Shown: positions 8,056 through 16,843 of the stretch, piece by piece
How positions within the stretch are numbered: the first letter of the stretch is position 1
Layout of the letters: each line of letters starts with the position of its first letter
From: an uncultured Gammaproteobacteria bacterium
Lineage (GTDB): Bacteria; Pseudomonadota; Gammaproteobacteria; Arenicellales; Poriferihabitantaceae
Assembly (NCBI GenBank): GCA_937992195.1
Contig: CALKKV010000018.1
Coordinates: forward strand, 1-64,000
Direction of reading: 5' to 3'
DNA: 64,000 bases
Position numbers and translations under genes: made by a program
Notes under the pieces: model-generated
Database searches by the model: none
What the model saw: only the letters and a program-made list of their open reading frames with translations
Told to the model about the DNA's origin: nothing

Positions 8056-9345
8056 CTACAAAATCTGGAGCTTTGGAATAGCAACAATGAATTTTCCTCC
8101 TTTGCCGCTGAATGATGACAGTTGCTCTACTATTTCGTCAAGGAAGTTCCAGGTCAAGACTAAGCAGTAATCAATCTTCTCTTCTGTCAGAGCTCCGGCT
8201 GGTCGTATTGGCAACTTAGAGCCGGGCATATACCGACCTTGTTTATAAGTGCTTCTGTCTGCTACAAATTCCAGTAAATCTTGGCCGATGTCGAAATAGT
8301 TTAAAAAAATTGCTCCTTTGGCCCCAGCTCCGTACCCGGCAATTCTATTTCCAGCGTTTTTCAACTCCTGTAATTTTTGCTTTACTTCAGCACCCAGTGC
8401 GTCTACACGATTCATCATTGCGCTGTAATAAGTTGGCGTCAGCATCCCGGCTAGTTGTTCTTGCTCCAGCATTTGTGCTACACGCTCAGAGCGAAGCTCA
8501 ATCCCGACAGCTTGATGCATGACCGAGACTCGTAATGAGCCGCCATGAATAAACTGAGATTTAAAATCAGTTATCACCAGATCATGTGCTTCAATGATAT
8601 TGTGTATAGCTGACAGAGAATAATAATAATTGTGTTCGTGGTAAATAGTATCGAACTTTATGTCTTCGATCATCGAGCCGACATATGGCGTTTCGATAAT
8701 CCATACTCCATCCCGATTGAGTAACGTTTTTACACCATCGACAAACTCTCCAATCTCGGGTACGTGCGCAAAAACATTAAGCGAAAGTATGAGATCTGCA
8801 GTACCATTTTCCTTTTCAATTTTTGCCGCAGAGGATGTGTTGAAAAACTCGCAGACTGTTTCTATACCCTTCGCTCGCGCGACTTTAGCTACATTGTGCG
8901 CTGGTTCAACTCCAATAACCGGAATGTTTCTTTTGTCAAAATATTGCAATAGATATCCATCGTTACTCGCAATTTCAACAACGAGACTATTCTTATCTAG
9001 ATTATGGATATCGGATAGTTCGTCAGCCATCTTACAGGCATGGTGAAGCATCGTATCAGAGAAAGAGGAAAAGTATGGATACTCTGTAAATATTTCTACC
9101 GGATTCAGGTATGTGCCAACTTGAAGCAAGCTGCAATCGAGACAGAGGTACAAATCTAACGGATGCTTGGGTTCGGGTTCTTCTAACGCGCAGCTTTTTA
9201 ACAAGGCATTTGCCAGTGGCATGTTGCCTAGATCAATAGTTAGCTTAAGCGAAGAGCTCCTACAATTGCTACAGGTTGCACGACGGGTGGCGTGGTTGCA
9301 ATTAGGACTCTTTCCTAGAGTCTCTTTTTCTCCTCCTAAACTCAT
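8056..9345 (-). CDS. Sugar-nucleotide C-methyltransferase (TylC3/NovU type)
   Basis: A 429-residue enzyme of the three-domain sugar C-methyltransferase family: N-terminal zinc site from C25, C28, C68 and C71 (CSNC and CLDC pairs), a central SAM domain with VVEIASNDGYLL (about 112-123), and a C-terminal Rossmann-like domain beginning near the GYGAGAKG motif. YHEHNYYYS and IETPYVG match the family's substrate and SAM-contact segments. Such enzymes methylate C3 of a 4-keto-6-deoxyhexose attached to a nucleotide. Next to a CDP-glucose 4,6-dehydratase the natural substrate is a CDP-4-keto-6-deoxysugar. Orientation is opposite to the dehydratase, with a 390-base divergent intergenic region between them. 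Confidence 0.87.
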   Translation of the reverse strand: MSLGGEKETLGKSPNCNHATRRATCSNCRSSSLKLTIDLGNMPLANALLKSCALEEPEPKHPLDLYLCLDCSLLQVGTYLNPVEIFTEYPYFSSFSDTMLHHACKMADELSDIHNLDKNSLVVEIASNDGYLLQYFDKRNIPVIGVEPAHNVAKVARAKGIETVCEFFNTSSAAKIEKENGTADLILSLNVFAHVPEIGEFVDGVKTLLNRDGVWIIETPYVGSMIEDIKFDTIYHEHNYYYSLSAIHNIIEAHDLVITDFKSQFIHGGSLRVSVMHQAVGIELRSERVAQMLEQEQLAGMLTPTYYSAMMNRVDALGAEVKQKLQELKNAGNRIAGYGAGAKGAIFLNYFDIGQDLLEFVADRSTYKQGRYMPGSKLPIRPAGALTEEKIDYCLVLTWNFLDEIVEQLSSFSGKGGKFIVAIPKLQIL

Positions 9346-9735
9346 TACACTTAGTTCCTCGCTTCACAAGTAAACTCTCTGCAACAATCATACTTCCATA
9401 GGGTAGAATATTGTTATGCTATAGAAGTGTTGTTACGCATTTTTGTATTTTGGCAACCTCATTATTCACAATTATATTCCTTCTAGAGCGCCCACTAATG
9501 TGACATTGTACACCTTTTGTTTGTATATAAGTTTTTCATATAATTAGCATCGTAAATACAAATAATAGATCAATGTGAGTATGGCTTTCGCCGGAGACCT
9601 GTCATGGTATAAGTATAGTTTATCTTCCTGCGTAAAAGCGTGACCACCTTAATAACGGCCGTGAAAGTTTATCTCGTTGGTTTAAAACTATTTAGATAAT
9701 TTCAAATGTTTCTCCCAATATAACGTGTTTATTTG
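9346..9735. promoter_or_regulatory. Divergent AT-rich intergenic region, probable promoters
   Basis: This 390-base gap lies between the divergently read C-methyltransferase and CDP-glucose dehydratase genes and should hold promoters for both directions. It is strongly AT-rich, with runs such as TATATAAG near 9525 and TATAATTAG near 9538, but no pair of hexamers is clear enough to place. No open frame or RNA gene was recognised. Confidence 0.4.
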
Positions 9736-10830
9736 ATGCCAATTTCAAAACCTGATCAACAATTTTGGTGCGGCAAAAAAGTATTTCTTACCGGGCATAC
9801 GGGTTTTAAGGGAAGTTGGATGTCCCTTTGGCTGTCCAGTATGGGCGCGCAAGTATGTGGATATTCTCTTGCGCCTGTAACCTCACCAAGCATGTATCAA
9901 CGGTGTCGGGTTTTCGAAGATATAGTCAGTCATTTTGCCGATATCCGTGACGCTGAAAAGTTGTCCTCGGCGATAAATGAGTTTCAACCAGACATTGTAT
10001 TTCACTTGGCAGCACAGGCGTTGGTCTTACCCTCGTATGCCGATCCGGTAGAGACTTATGGTACCAATGTTATGGGCACGCTTAATTTGCTAGAGGCGGT
10101 TCGCAAGTCATCTGGGGCGCGAGCTGTGGTAGTCGTGACCTCCGACAAGTGTTATGAAAACCAGGAACGCGTTGCGCCGTATGTAGAAACTGATCCAATG
10201 GGAGGGTATGACCCATACAGTAGTAGCAAAGGCTGTGCCGAAATTTTAACCAAGGCATACACCCAATCTTATTTTAACTCGGCTGAGCATGATCAACATC
10301 GGGTTGCGATAGCGTCGGCTAGAGCAGGTAATGTCGTTGGAGGCGGCGACTGGTCGGAAAACAGGTTGGTACCGGACCTGGTGCAATCGCTGTGCAAAAA
10401 TGCGGTTGTTGATATTCGAAGACCAAATGCGATCAGACCATGGCAGCATGTTTTAGAACCGTTGGGCGGTTATATCAAGCTTGCAGAAAAATTAGTCGAA
10501 GACGGAAAAGATTTCATAGGTGGGTGGAATTTTGGCCCCGGCGATGAAGATACGATCACAGTTGGAGAAATCGCTAAAATGTTTCTCGATATCTGGGGTT
10601 CGGGAGAGCTGAATATGGCTAAGCAACCTCCTGTGTTGCACGAAGCAACCTTACTTCGTCTTGATAGTACCAAATCAAGAGAACGACTTGGATGCTTCCC
10701 TGTTTGGAACGTTCGAAAAACAATGATCGAAACGGCGAACTGGTATAAAGCCAATATGGTAAACGTTGATATGAAAGAGTTTACCTTGGCTCAGATCACG
10801 AAGTATCAAGAAGACGCTGAGCAAGACTAG
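9736..10830 (+). CDS. rfbG: CDP-glucose 4,6-dehydratase
   Basis: Converts CDP-D-glucose to CDP-4-keto-6-deoxy-D-glucose, the branch point for CDP-6-deoxy and 3,6-dideoxysugars. The 364-residue extended SDR begins with KKVFLTGHTGFKGSW, the GxxGxxG NAD site typical of this subfamily, contains HLAAQALV, and has the catalytic YSSSK (YDPYSSSKG) around residue 155. RAGNVVGGGDW and RPWQHVLEPLGGY are signature stretches of RfbG/DdhB. ATG at 9736 is the second codon of the open frame that begins with TTG at 9733 and is the more natural start. The matching cytidylyltransferase is at 16079; glycosyltransferase and oxidoreductase genes follow in the same direction. Confidence 0.95.
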   Translation: MPISKPDQQFWCGKKVFLTGHTGFKGSWMSLWLSSMGAQVCGYSLAPVTSPSMYQRCRVFEDIVSHFADIRDAEKLSSAINEFQPDIVFHLAAQALVLPSYADPVETYGTNVMGTLNLLEAVRKSSGARAVVVVTSDKCYENQERVAPYVETDPMGGYDPYSSSKGCAEILTKAYTQSYFNSAEHDQHRVAIASARAGNVVGGGDWSENRLVPDLVQSLCKNAVVDIRRPNAIRPWQHVLEPLGGYIKLAEKLVEDGKDFIGGWNFGPGDEDTITVGEIAKMFLDIWGSGELNMAKQPPVLHEATLLRLDSTKSRERLGCFPVWNVRKTMIETANWYKANMVNVDMKEFTLAQITKYQEDAEQD

Positions 10831-10835
10831 TTGTT

Positions 10836-11933
10836 ATGAGAGTTTTATTTATAGCACCTGCCGGCAGGGCTGGTACATTGCAGTACACACATAATCTGGC
10901 AAATGCGTTATCAGATAGAGGGCACCAGGTGGCTCTGGCTACCGGGGTTGATTTTGAGCTGGATGATTATCCGAAGCGTTACATGGTTCTAAAAACCTTT
11001 AATCGGGTAAAGGTTCATCCAGGCCGATTCTTAAGGTTCGTAGGTTATTTGAGAAAAAACCGACCAGAAATAATCCATATGCAAGGAGCGCAGCACCCCG
11101 AAATTTATCTGGGGTTGTATTATTTTCTCAGGCTATTCAGTCGAGCAAAGATTGTTTACACCCCGCAGGATATTCTTTCGAACTCTGCAAAATCTTATCA
11201 TGTGTGGGCTTTTAGAAAGCTCTATCAAAAGGTTGGTCACATTTTTTTGAATGCGAAACACAATCTAGAGACTGTGGAGCGGAGTTTTTCAATGCCAAGA
11301 GAGAAATTCACCGTTCTACCTATGGCTGATCTTACTGCGTTTGTGCGGGAATCTGTTGTACCTGTGTTTCCGAGAGTTGATCCGGGGAAGAAGTTAGTGC
11401 TTTGTTTTGGTTTGATTGAACCAAGGAAGGGCATTATGACGCTAATAAACTCTACACCAAATATTTTGGCGCAAGTGGGAGAGGTCGAGGTACATATCGT
11501 TGGCAAGCCTTATATGGAAATGGATATTTTTCACAATCGCATAGATGAGTTGGGCTGTAAAAACAGCATTGTGATTAAGGACCGATATGTCACGTTTGAA
11601 GAGATGTCAGGCTATTTTCAGCGAGCTGACACGGTTGTATTGCCCTATGATTCTGGCTGGAATAGCGGCGTTCTCGCATCGGCAATTGGTTTTGGCAAGA
11701 TTGTTATCGCAACCAAAGTGGCCGGATTCGACGAAGTTATAGAGCATCAGGTAAACGGTATGCTTGTCGCCCCTGGGAATTCGGAAGAGTTGGCGAAAAC
11801 CATTTCGTGTGTGTTGAACGATAAATCCCTACGAGACAGCTTGCAGCCTGGATTAGCAGCGGCCGCAACCAAATATTCTTGGGATGCTATTGCTAGCGAT
11901 ACTGAAACAGTTTATCGAAAACAAATCACCTGA
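10836..11933 (+). CDS. Family 4 glycosyltransferase (GT-B fold)
   Basis: A 365-residue retaining-type glycosyltransferase. The N-terminal domain starts MRVLFIAPAGRAG with a glycine-rich loop for the acceptor; the C-terminal Glycos_transf_1 domain carries LCFGLIEPRKG (around 190-200) and the nucleotide-sugar segment SGVLASAIGFGK...GFDEVI (about 285-310). The second acidic residue of the usual EX7E pair is present, while the first position appears replaced by the SGVLASA text, so it belongs to a divergent GT4 branch. It begins five bases after the dehydratase and 18 bases before the aldo/keto reductase, so the three are probably one operon. Confidence 0.85.
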   Translation: MRVLFIAPAGRAGTLQYTHNLANALSDRGHQVALATGVDFELDDYPKRYMVLKTFNRVKVHPGRFLRFVGYLRKNRPEIIHMQGAQHPEIYLGLYYFLRLFSRAKIVYTPQDILSNSAKSYHVWAFRKLYQKVGHIFLNAKHNLETVERSFSMPREKFTVLPMADLTAFVRESVVPVFPRVDPGKKLVLCFGLIEPRKGIMTLINSTPNILAQVGEVEVHIVGKPYMEMDIFHNRIDELGCKNSIVIKDRYVTFEEMSGYFQRADTVVLPYDSGWNSGVLASAIGFGKIVIATKVAGFDEVIEHQVNGMLVAPGNSEELAKTISCVLNDKSLRDSLQPGLAAAATKYSWDAIASDTETVYRKQIT

Positions 11934-11951
11934 CTTGGATGATATTCAACT

Positions 11952-12875
11952 ATGCAATATAGACAGTTAGGGAAGTCTGGCGTTAGCGTTTCCGCTTTGG
12001 GCTTCGGCTGTTCCCATATCGCATCTGTGTCGACCCCGTATAGTCGAAAGGAAATCAAAAATGTTATGGCATCTGCCATTGAGAAAGGTGTTAACTTCTT
12101 CGATACCGCAGATATATATGGTCAGGGAGACAGTGAAAGATTGCTTGGCTCGTTGTTTCCTGGAAGGCGAGATAATGTAGTGATATGTACCAAAGCCGGT
12201 CTAACCCTATCTGCGTCTCAGGCTGTGGTTCGGGCTTTAAAACCTATTGTTAATCCAATAATCAGGCATTTGCCTTCAGCGAGAAGTGCTACTTCCAATG
12301 CAAGGAAGCAGAGAGAGCAGCAATGTTTCGATCCAGAATACCTAATGCAGTGCCTTGAAGGGAGCTTGAGTCGACTTAAAACGGATTTTGTCGATGTTTT
12401 TCTGTTACACAACCCCCCGGTAGAAGTGCTTGAAAGTAAAGAGATTTTAGCTTTGATGGGCACTATTCGCCAATCCGGAAAGAGTCGGTTGGTAGGAGTC
12501 TCATGCTCGACTAAAACTGAGGCAAAAGCTGCAATTGATATTGGGGAATACGATTGTGTGCAACTTGCTGTGAATATTTTTAGTTTGAGTGAGCATACAG
12601 AGCTTTTAAATCTAGCGGGAGAACGTGGCATTGGCGTGATCGCCAGAGAGCCCTATGATGGTGGTCGTTTGTTTTTTGACGATCGGTTGAAAAGGGTGGC
12701 AAGTAGATTGCCCGACGTTGATCCAGCCCATGTTGCTTTACTTGGATTATTCTCTCGAGATGAGATTGGCCCGGTATTGGCAAGTATGAATACACCGAGT
12801 CATTTGACCAATAATCTTGCGGTATTTAAATCTCCAGCTATTAATAATGCGCTATGGCGAGATTTATCATCGTAA
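11952..12875 (+). CDS. Aldo/keto reductase
   Basis: A 307-residue NADPH-dependent TIM-barrel oxidoreductase. The start MQYRQLGKSGVSVSALGFG and the catalytic Asp and Tyr in FFDTADIYG (about 49-57), the Lys in VICTKAG and the His in FLLHNPP complete the D-Y-K-H tetrad of the family. In a polysaccharide cluster it probably reduces a keto group of a nucleotide sugar, for instance the C4 ketone left by the dehydratase or C-methyltransferase, or the product of the adjacent flavoprotein. Its stop is one base before the start of the GMC oxidoreductase, which indicates coupled translation. Confidence 0.88.
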   Translation: MQYRQLGKSGVSVSALGFGCSHIASVSTPYSRKEIKNVMASAIEKGVNFFDTADIYGQGDSERLLGSLFPGRRDNVVICTKAGLTLSASQAVVRALKPIVNPIIRHLPSARSATSNARKQREQQCFDPEYLMQCLEGSLSRLKTDFVDVFLLHNPPVEVLESKEILALMGTIRQSGKSRLVGVSCSTKTEAKAAIDIGEYDCVQLAVNIFSLSEHTELLNLAGERGIGVIAREPYDGGRLFFDDRLKRVASRLPDVDPAHVALLGLFSRDEIGPVLASMNTPSHLTNNLAVFKSPAINNALWRDLSS

Positions 12876-12876
12876 T

Positions 12877-14547
12877 ATGATTTCAAATGCCACAACATTT
12901 ACCGACGGCCAATGTCATGAGTTTGATATTTGTATAGTCGGTGCAGGAGCTGCGGGTATTACCCTCGCACTCGAGCTGGCGGACAGCGGAAAAAAGATAG
13001 TGCTTATTGAGGCTGGAGGTATAAAGAAGAGCGGTAAGGCCCAATCTTTATATCGCGGTGAGGTTTGTCAGCCCAAGCTTCATCTTCCGCCGGACACTGA
13101 CAGACGCAGACAGTTGGGCGGAACCACGTCCCTCTGGGGGGGAAGGTGTATTCCTTTTGATGAAATTGACTTTCAGTTCCGACCTTATGTGCCTCATAGT
13201 GGATGGCCGCTGAAGAGACGAGACCTTGATCCATACTATCGACGAGCACATGTTTATTGTGAGTGTGGTGAATTTGACTACAGCGCGAGATCGAGTTTGA
13301 TAACAGGTCACGAACCTTTAATTGAGGGGTATTTTAGTGATGAAGTTGACGTTGACAGCATTGAACGCTGGAGTCCGCCGACACACTTTGGTAAAAAATA
13401 TGGTGAACGACTTAAAACAGCTGAAAATATTACGGTCATTGTGGAGGCTGTGGTAACAGAATTAATCCCTGATGGAGAGCGTCGGAGAATTCGCCAGATT
13501 GTGGTTCAAACTCTGTCAAAGAAGTCCTTTTCAATTGCGGCGCCTATTTTTATTCTTAGCGGAGGAGGACTCGAAACAACAAGACTATTGCTCGCGACAA
13601 ACCAGGCGCATAAATCGGCAATTGGAAATCACTCTGATTGGCTTGGCAAGGGGTATATGTGCCACATACATGGCGTCATTTCCAGAGTCATATTAACCCC
13701 CGACTCTCGCCATACTGTATTTGGTTATGAGCTCGATAGAAAAGGCGTTTATTGTCGAAGAAGATTTTGTATCTCACCCGATGTGCAGCGGAAAAACGAA
13801 ATATTGAATTTGTATGTTCTTCTAGATCGGCCTTTAATAAATGATCCGTCACATCAAAATCCAATCTTGTCCTTGACCTATTTGATTAAGAAACTTACCC
13901 AAAGCTGGTCTGGAAGTAGCGATAGTGAAGTAAATGAGAGATCCGTTGGCAGTGGAAAATACTCCTTGTATTGGGCGCACTTAAAGAATGTGTTTGCTGG
14001 GTCCGCACAGGTTTTGAGTGTTTTACCGAAATTTAGCAGAAAACGATTTTTACACGGAAGAAGAATCCCGTCACTAGTTGTAGGTTCAAAGTCAAACGAA
14101 TTTAGTTTGTATTACCAGACAGAACAAGTACCGAATCGAGACTCTTCTGTGTTATTGACAGAAGAAGTCGATGTCCTAGGTATGCCAAAGCTAAAGATCG
14201 ATTTTAAAATAACTGAGCAGGATGTGGAGAGTGTATTGAAAGCCCATCATGTAATCGATCGGTCACTGCAAAAGAATGGGTGCGGAAGATTAGAGTTTAA
14301 CAGTGATCGTCCCGACCAACTGATCCGCGAAAACCAGGCAGTTTTGGGGCATCATGTTGGCACAACCAGAATGGCTGCAAGCCCTGAACATGGCGTTGTT
14401 GATGAGAACTGTAAGGTATATTTCACTGACGGTTTGTATATATCAAGTTGCTCCAATTTCCCCACTTCAAGTCAGGCTAATCCCACATTGACAATTGTAG
14501 CGATGGCCATCAGGTTGGCCGACCATATAAAAGAGGGGTTTCGTTAG
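12877..14547 (+). CDS. GMC-family FAD-dependent oxidoreductase
   Basis: A 556-residue flavoprotein that oxidises an alcohol group, most likely of a sugar. The FAD-binding GAGAAG motif lies at about 22-27 with the ribose-binding Glu in LIEAGG, the GTTSLWGGR stretch near 80 matches the GMC FAD-contact region, and the C-terminal domain holds GHHVGTTRMA with the active-site His and the conserved NPTLTIVAMAIRLAD ending. No signal peptide is present, so it acts in the cytoplasm. ATG at 12877 sits one base after the aldo/keto reductase stop. The pairing of a GMC oxidase and an aldo/keto reductase suggests an oxidation-reduction (epimerisation-like) step on a sugar, which is inference. Confidence 0.85.
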   Translation: MISNATTFTDGQCHEFDICIVGAGAAGITLALELADSGKKIVLIEAGGIKKSGKAQSLYRGEVCQPKLHLPPDTDRRRQLGGTTSLWGGRCIPFDEIDFQFRPYVPHSGWPLKRRDLDPYYRRAHVYCECGEFDYSARSSLITGHEPLIEGYFSDEVDVDSIERWSPPTHFGKKYGERLKTAENITVIVEAVVTELIPDGERRRIRQIVVQTLSKKSFSIAAPIFILSGGGLETTRLLLATNQAHKSAIGNHSDWLGKGYMCHIHGVISRVILTPDSRHTVFGYELDRKGVYCRRRFCISPDVQRKNEILNLYVLLDRPLINDPSHQNPILSLTYLIKKLTQSWSGSSDSEVNERSVGSGKYSLYWAHLKNVFAGSAQVLSVLPKFSRKRFLHGRRIPSLVVGSKSNEFSLYYQTEQVPNRDSSVLLTEEVDVLGMPKLKIDFKITEQDVESVLKAHHVIDRSLQKNGCGRLEFNSDRPDQLIRENQAVLGHHVGTTRMAASPEHGVVDENCKVYFTDGLYISSCSNFPTSSQANPTLTIVAMAIRLADHIKEGFR

Positions 14548-14584
14548 GTGGAACGAGTGCTTCGATATTGTCCGATAGTTGCGA

Positions 14585-15835
14585 TTAGTTACGTGGGTGC
14601 AGAAGGGAATTGAGGATATCTTCTTTGTCTTCTGCGGTTATAGACTCTAACTTGACGCTGTCATGCCATTCGATAATTTGACGATATAGCTTTATTGTCT
14701 TCGCGGCCATGACTTTTACTGTGAATTCGGTACGAACTCTCTTAAGGGCATTTTCTCCAAGTAGAGCATGCTGATGATCGTTTGATAGAAGATTAAGAAT
14801 GGCATCAACTAGTGCCGTTGTGTCTCCCGGTTCAACAATTAGTCCGCTTTCTCCATCCTCTATCATTTCTGGAGTGCCGCCAACACGGGTCGTGACAACG
14901 GGCTTAGACATGGACATCGCCTCAATCAAGGCAAAGCTGAAGCTTTCCATGTAAGACGGAGCAACGAACAAATCAATGCAGGAGAGTAGTTTAGGAATTT
15001 CAAGAGAATTAACGTTGGTAATACACACTTTCGCATTTAGATTATGTTCAGAAACATACTGCTGCATTGTTTCAAGATAGCTCTCAAAGCCAGTTGGTGT
15101 ATCTCCGATAATCAGGTATCGGCATTCAGGGTATTTTTTAGATATTTCTTTTGCAGCCTGCAAAAAATCTAATTGACCCTTAACTGGGTGAATACGCCCA
15201 ATCATGCAAAGTATCCGAACATCTTCTCCATTAAAGAAACGGGTAGAAAAAGTTTTATCTGGTTTGTTGTTCTCAACAGAAAAGCGTTCAAGATTGACGC
15301 CATTGTGAATGACAGCAAGTGGGGGTCGGTTCCCTTTCCAACTCATTTGTCCCGCTGAGTAGTGAGAATCGAATATTACTGCAGCGGCATTGCGCATAGT
15401 TTGTCGATCAATGATTGGGTATAGCCTCCCGCGCCAGGAAGTTTTTTCCCAATTGGTCCATCCAAAGAAAGAAGAAATCATCGGGACTTTTGCCCTCCGC
15501 GCGCCATGAAAAGCTACTGCATTTGCCCGATGATCAATACCGTGGACAATATCCGGTTTGTATTGGTCCGTAATGGTACGAACTGCTGCGAAGTCATCTA
15601 AACTAAATGTGCTTTTAACCGGCACCAGCTGATATGAAATGCCTGAAGCCGAAAGAACATCTAGCCATCGTGTTTGCCCAAGCGCTGGATTAGTTATGCA
15701 CATTAGTAAACACTCGCAATCCTTTGTGGGAAAATTGCGGATTAATGATAAGAGGTAGGTTTCCGCACCTGTTGTATCTGTAATCCCTCTACAATTTCGG
15801 ATAAATAGAATTTTGAGAGGCTGGGAATCGGTCAT
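14585..15835 (-). CDS. Family 4 glycosyltransferase
   Basis: A 416-residue GT-B enzyme. The N-terminal half has LFIRNCRGITDTTGAETYL, a Rossmann fold with the glycine-rich acceptor loop; the C-terminal half carries MIGRIHPVKGQLDFL (about 215-230) and the family's EX7E motif in ESFSFALIEAMSMSKPVV, followed by GGTPEMIEDGESGLIV. It should transfer a sugar from a nucleotide donor to a lipid-linked oligosaccharide. It is convergent with the GMC gene (38 bases apart) and has 243 AT-rich bases upstream before the divergent cytidylyltransferase gene. The C-terminal 25 residues are acidic and unconserved-looking. Confidence 0.9.
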   Translation of the reverse strand: MTDSQPLKILFIRNCRGITDTTGAETYLLSLIRNFPTKDCECLLMCITNPALGQTRWLDVLSASGISYQLVPVKSTFSLDDFAAVRTITDQYKPDIVHGIDHRANAVAFHGARRAKVPMISSFFGWTNWEKTSWRGRLYPIIDRQTMRNAAAVIFDSHYSAGQMSWKGNRPPLAVIHNGVNLERFSVENNKPDKTFSTRFFNGEDVRILCMIGRIHPVKGQLDFLQAAKEISKKYPECRYLIIGDTPTGFESYLETMQQYVSEHNLNAKVCITNVNSLEIPKLLSCIDLFVAPSYMESFSFALIEAMSMSKPVVTTRVGGTPEMIEDGESGLIVEPGDTTALVDAILNLLSNDHQHALLGENALKRVRTEFTVKVMAAKTIKLYRQIIEWHDSVKLESITAEDKEDILNSLLHPRN

Positions 15836-16078
15836 GATTTTAGTGGTTTTTATTTTTGATGTGTTCGATACGATTTTAATAGTTATCCAACAACAGTAAA
15901 TTGTCTTGTGAATATTACCAACTCTTTTGCAATTTTTTGTATATAGTGGCTAAATTGCCGCTGTGGTGAAGGGTTTGTGTCGAGTAAAAATTAGACTGGA
16001 AATGATGATCTGGCAGTATTTCGGCTATTTGACATCACATCGCAAATTACTAATGGTTTTCTATAAAAGGTTATAAAG

Positions 16079-16843
16079 ATGAAAACAGCGATTCTGGCAG
16101 GTGGATTTGGAACTCGGCTTGGTGAGCTTACTGGCTTAATACCCAAACCTATGGTTCCAATTGGCGGGAAACCTATTCTTTGGCATATCATGAATCACTA
16201 TGCCAGCTATGGATATAATGATTTCGTTGTGGCTCTCGGATACAAAGGGGACTTAATCAAGCAGTATTTTTTGAACTATTTTTCAACAAACTCAGATTTT
16301 ACAGTGCACTTGAAAGATGGTTCTGTGCATACGCACGGGACTAGTCATGTGGATTGGAAAATCACTTTGGTAGACACCGGTGCTGATTCAATGACAGGTG
16401 GCAGATTGGCGCGTTTGAAGAGCTATCTCGGGAACGAAACATTTATGTTGACCTATGGTGATGGTTTGTCGAGCATTAATATCGAAAAACTAGTGGAATT
16501 TCACCGAGCGCATGGAAAGAAAGTTACTATTAGTGCGGTTCATCCGGATGCCCGCTTTGGAGAATTGCGTATTGGTGCAAGCGATCGTGTAGAAAAATTT
16601 GCTGAGAAACCGCAAATGGATCAAGGGTGGATAAACGGCGGATTCTTTGTGATGGAACCAGAGTTCATTGATTACATTCATGCTGATGATGTAATGTTGG
16701 AAAAGTTTCCTCTTGAACAAGCGACGAAGGAAGGAGAACTGTATTCCTATCGGCACGATGGTTTTTGGCAATGTATGGATACCAAACGGGATCATGATCA
16801 GTTAGAAGAAATGTGGTTGAGCGGGTCTCCACCTTGGGTATGA
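16079..16843 (+). CDS. rfbF: Glucose-1-phosphate cytidylyltransferase
   Basis: Makes CDP-D-glucose from CTP and glucose 1-phosphate, feeding the dehydratase at 9736. The 254-residue nucleotidyltransferase opens with AILAGGFGTRLGELTGLIPKPM (the GGxGTRL...PKP signature, here with the RfbF-specific spacing), and includes GYKGDLIKQYF and LTYGDGLSSIN, both typical of RfbF/DdhA. Full-length for the family. Its stop overlaps the start of the next gene by four bases (ATGA), so the two are coupled. The two CDP-glucose genes are separated by about 5 kb, which is unusual because rfbF and rfbG are often adjacent. Confidence 0.95.
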   Translation: MKTAILAGGFGTRLGELTGLIPKPMVPIGGKPILWHIMNHYASYGYNDFVVALGYKGDLIKQYFLNYFSTNSDFTVHLKDGSVHTHGTSHVDWKITLVDTGADSMTGGRLARLKSYLGNETFMLTYGDGLSSINIEKLVEFHRAHGKKVTISAVHPDARFGELRIGASDRVEKFAEKPQMDQGWINGGFFVMEPEFIDYIHADDVMLEKFPLEQATKEGELYSYRHDGFWQCMDTKRDHDQLEEMWLSGSPPWV

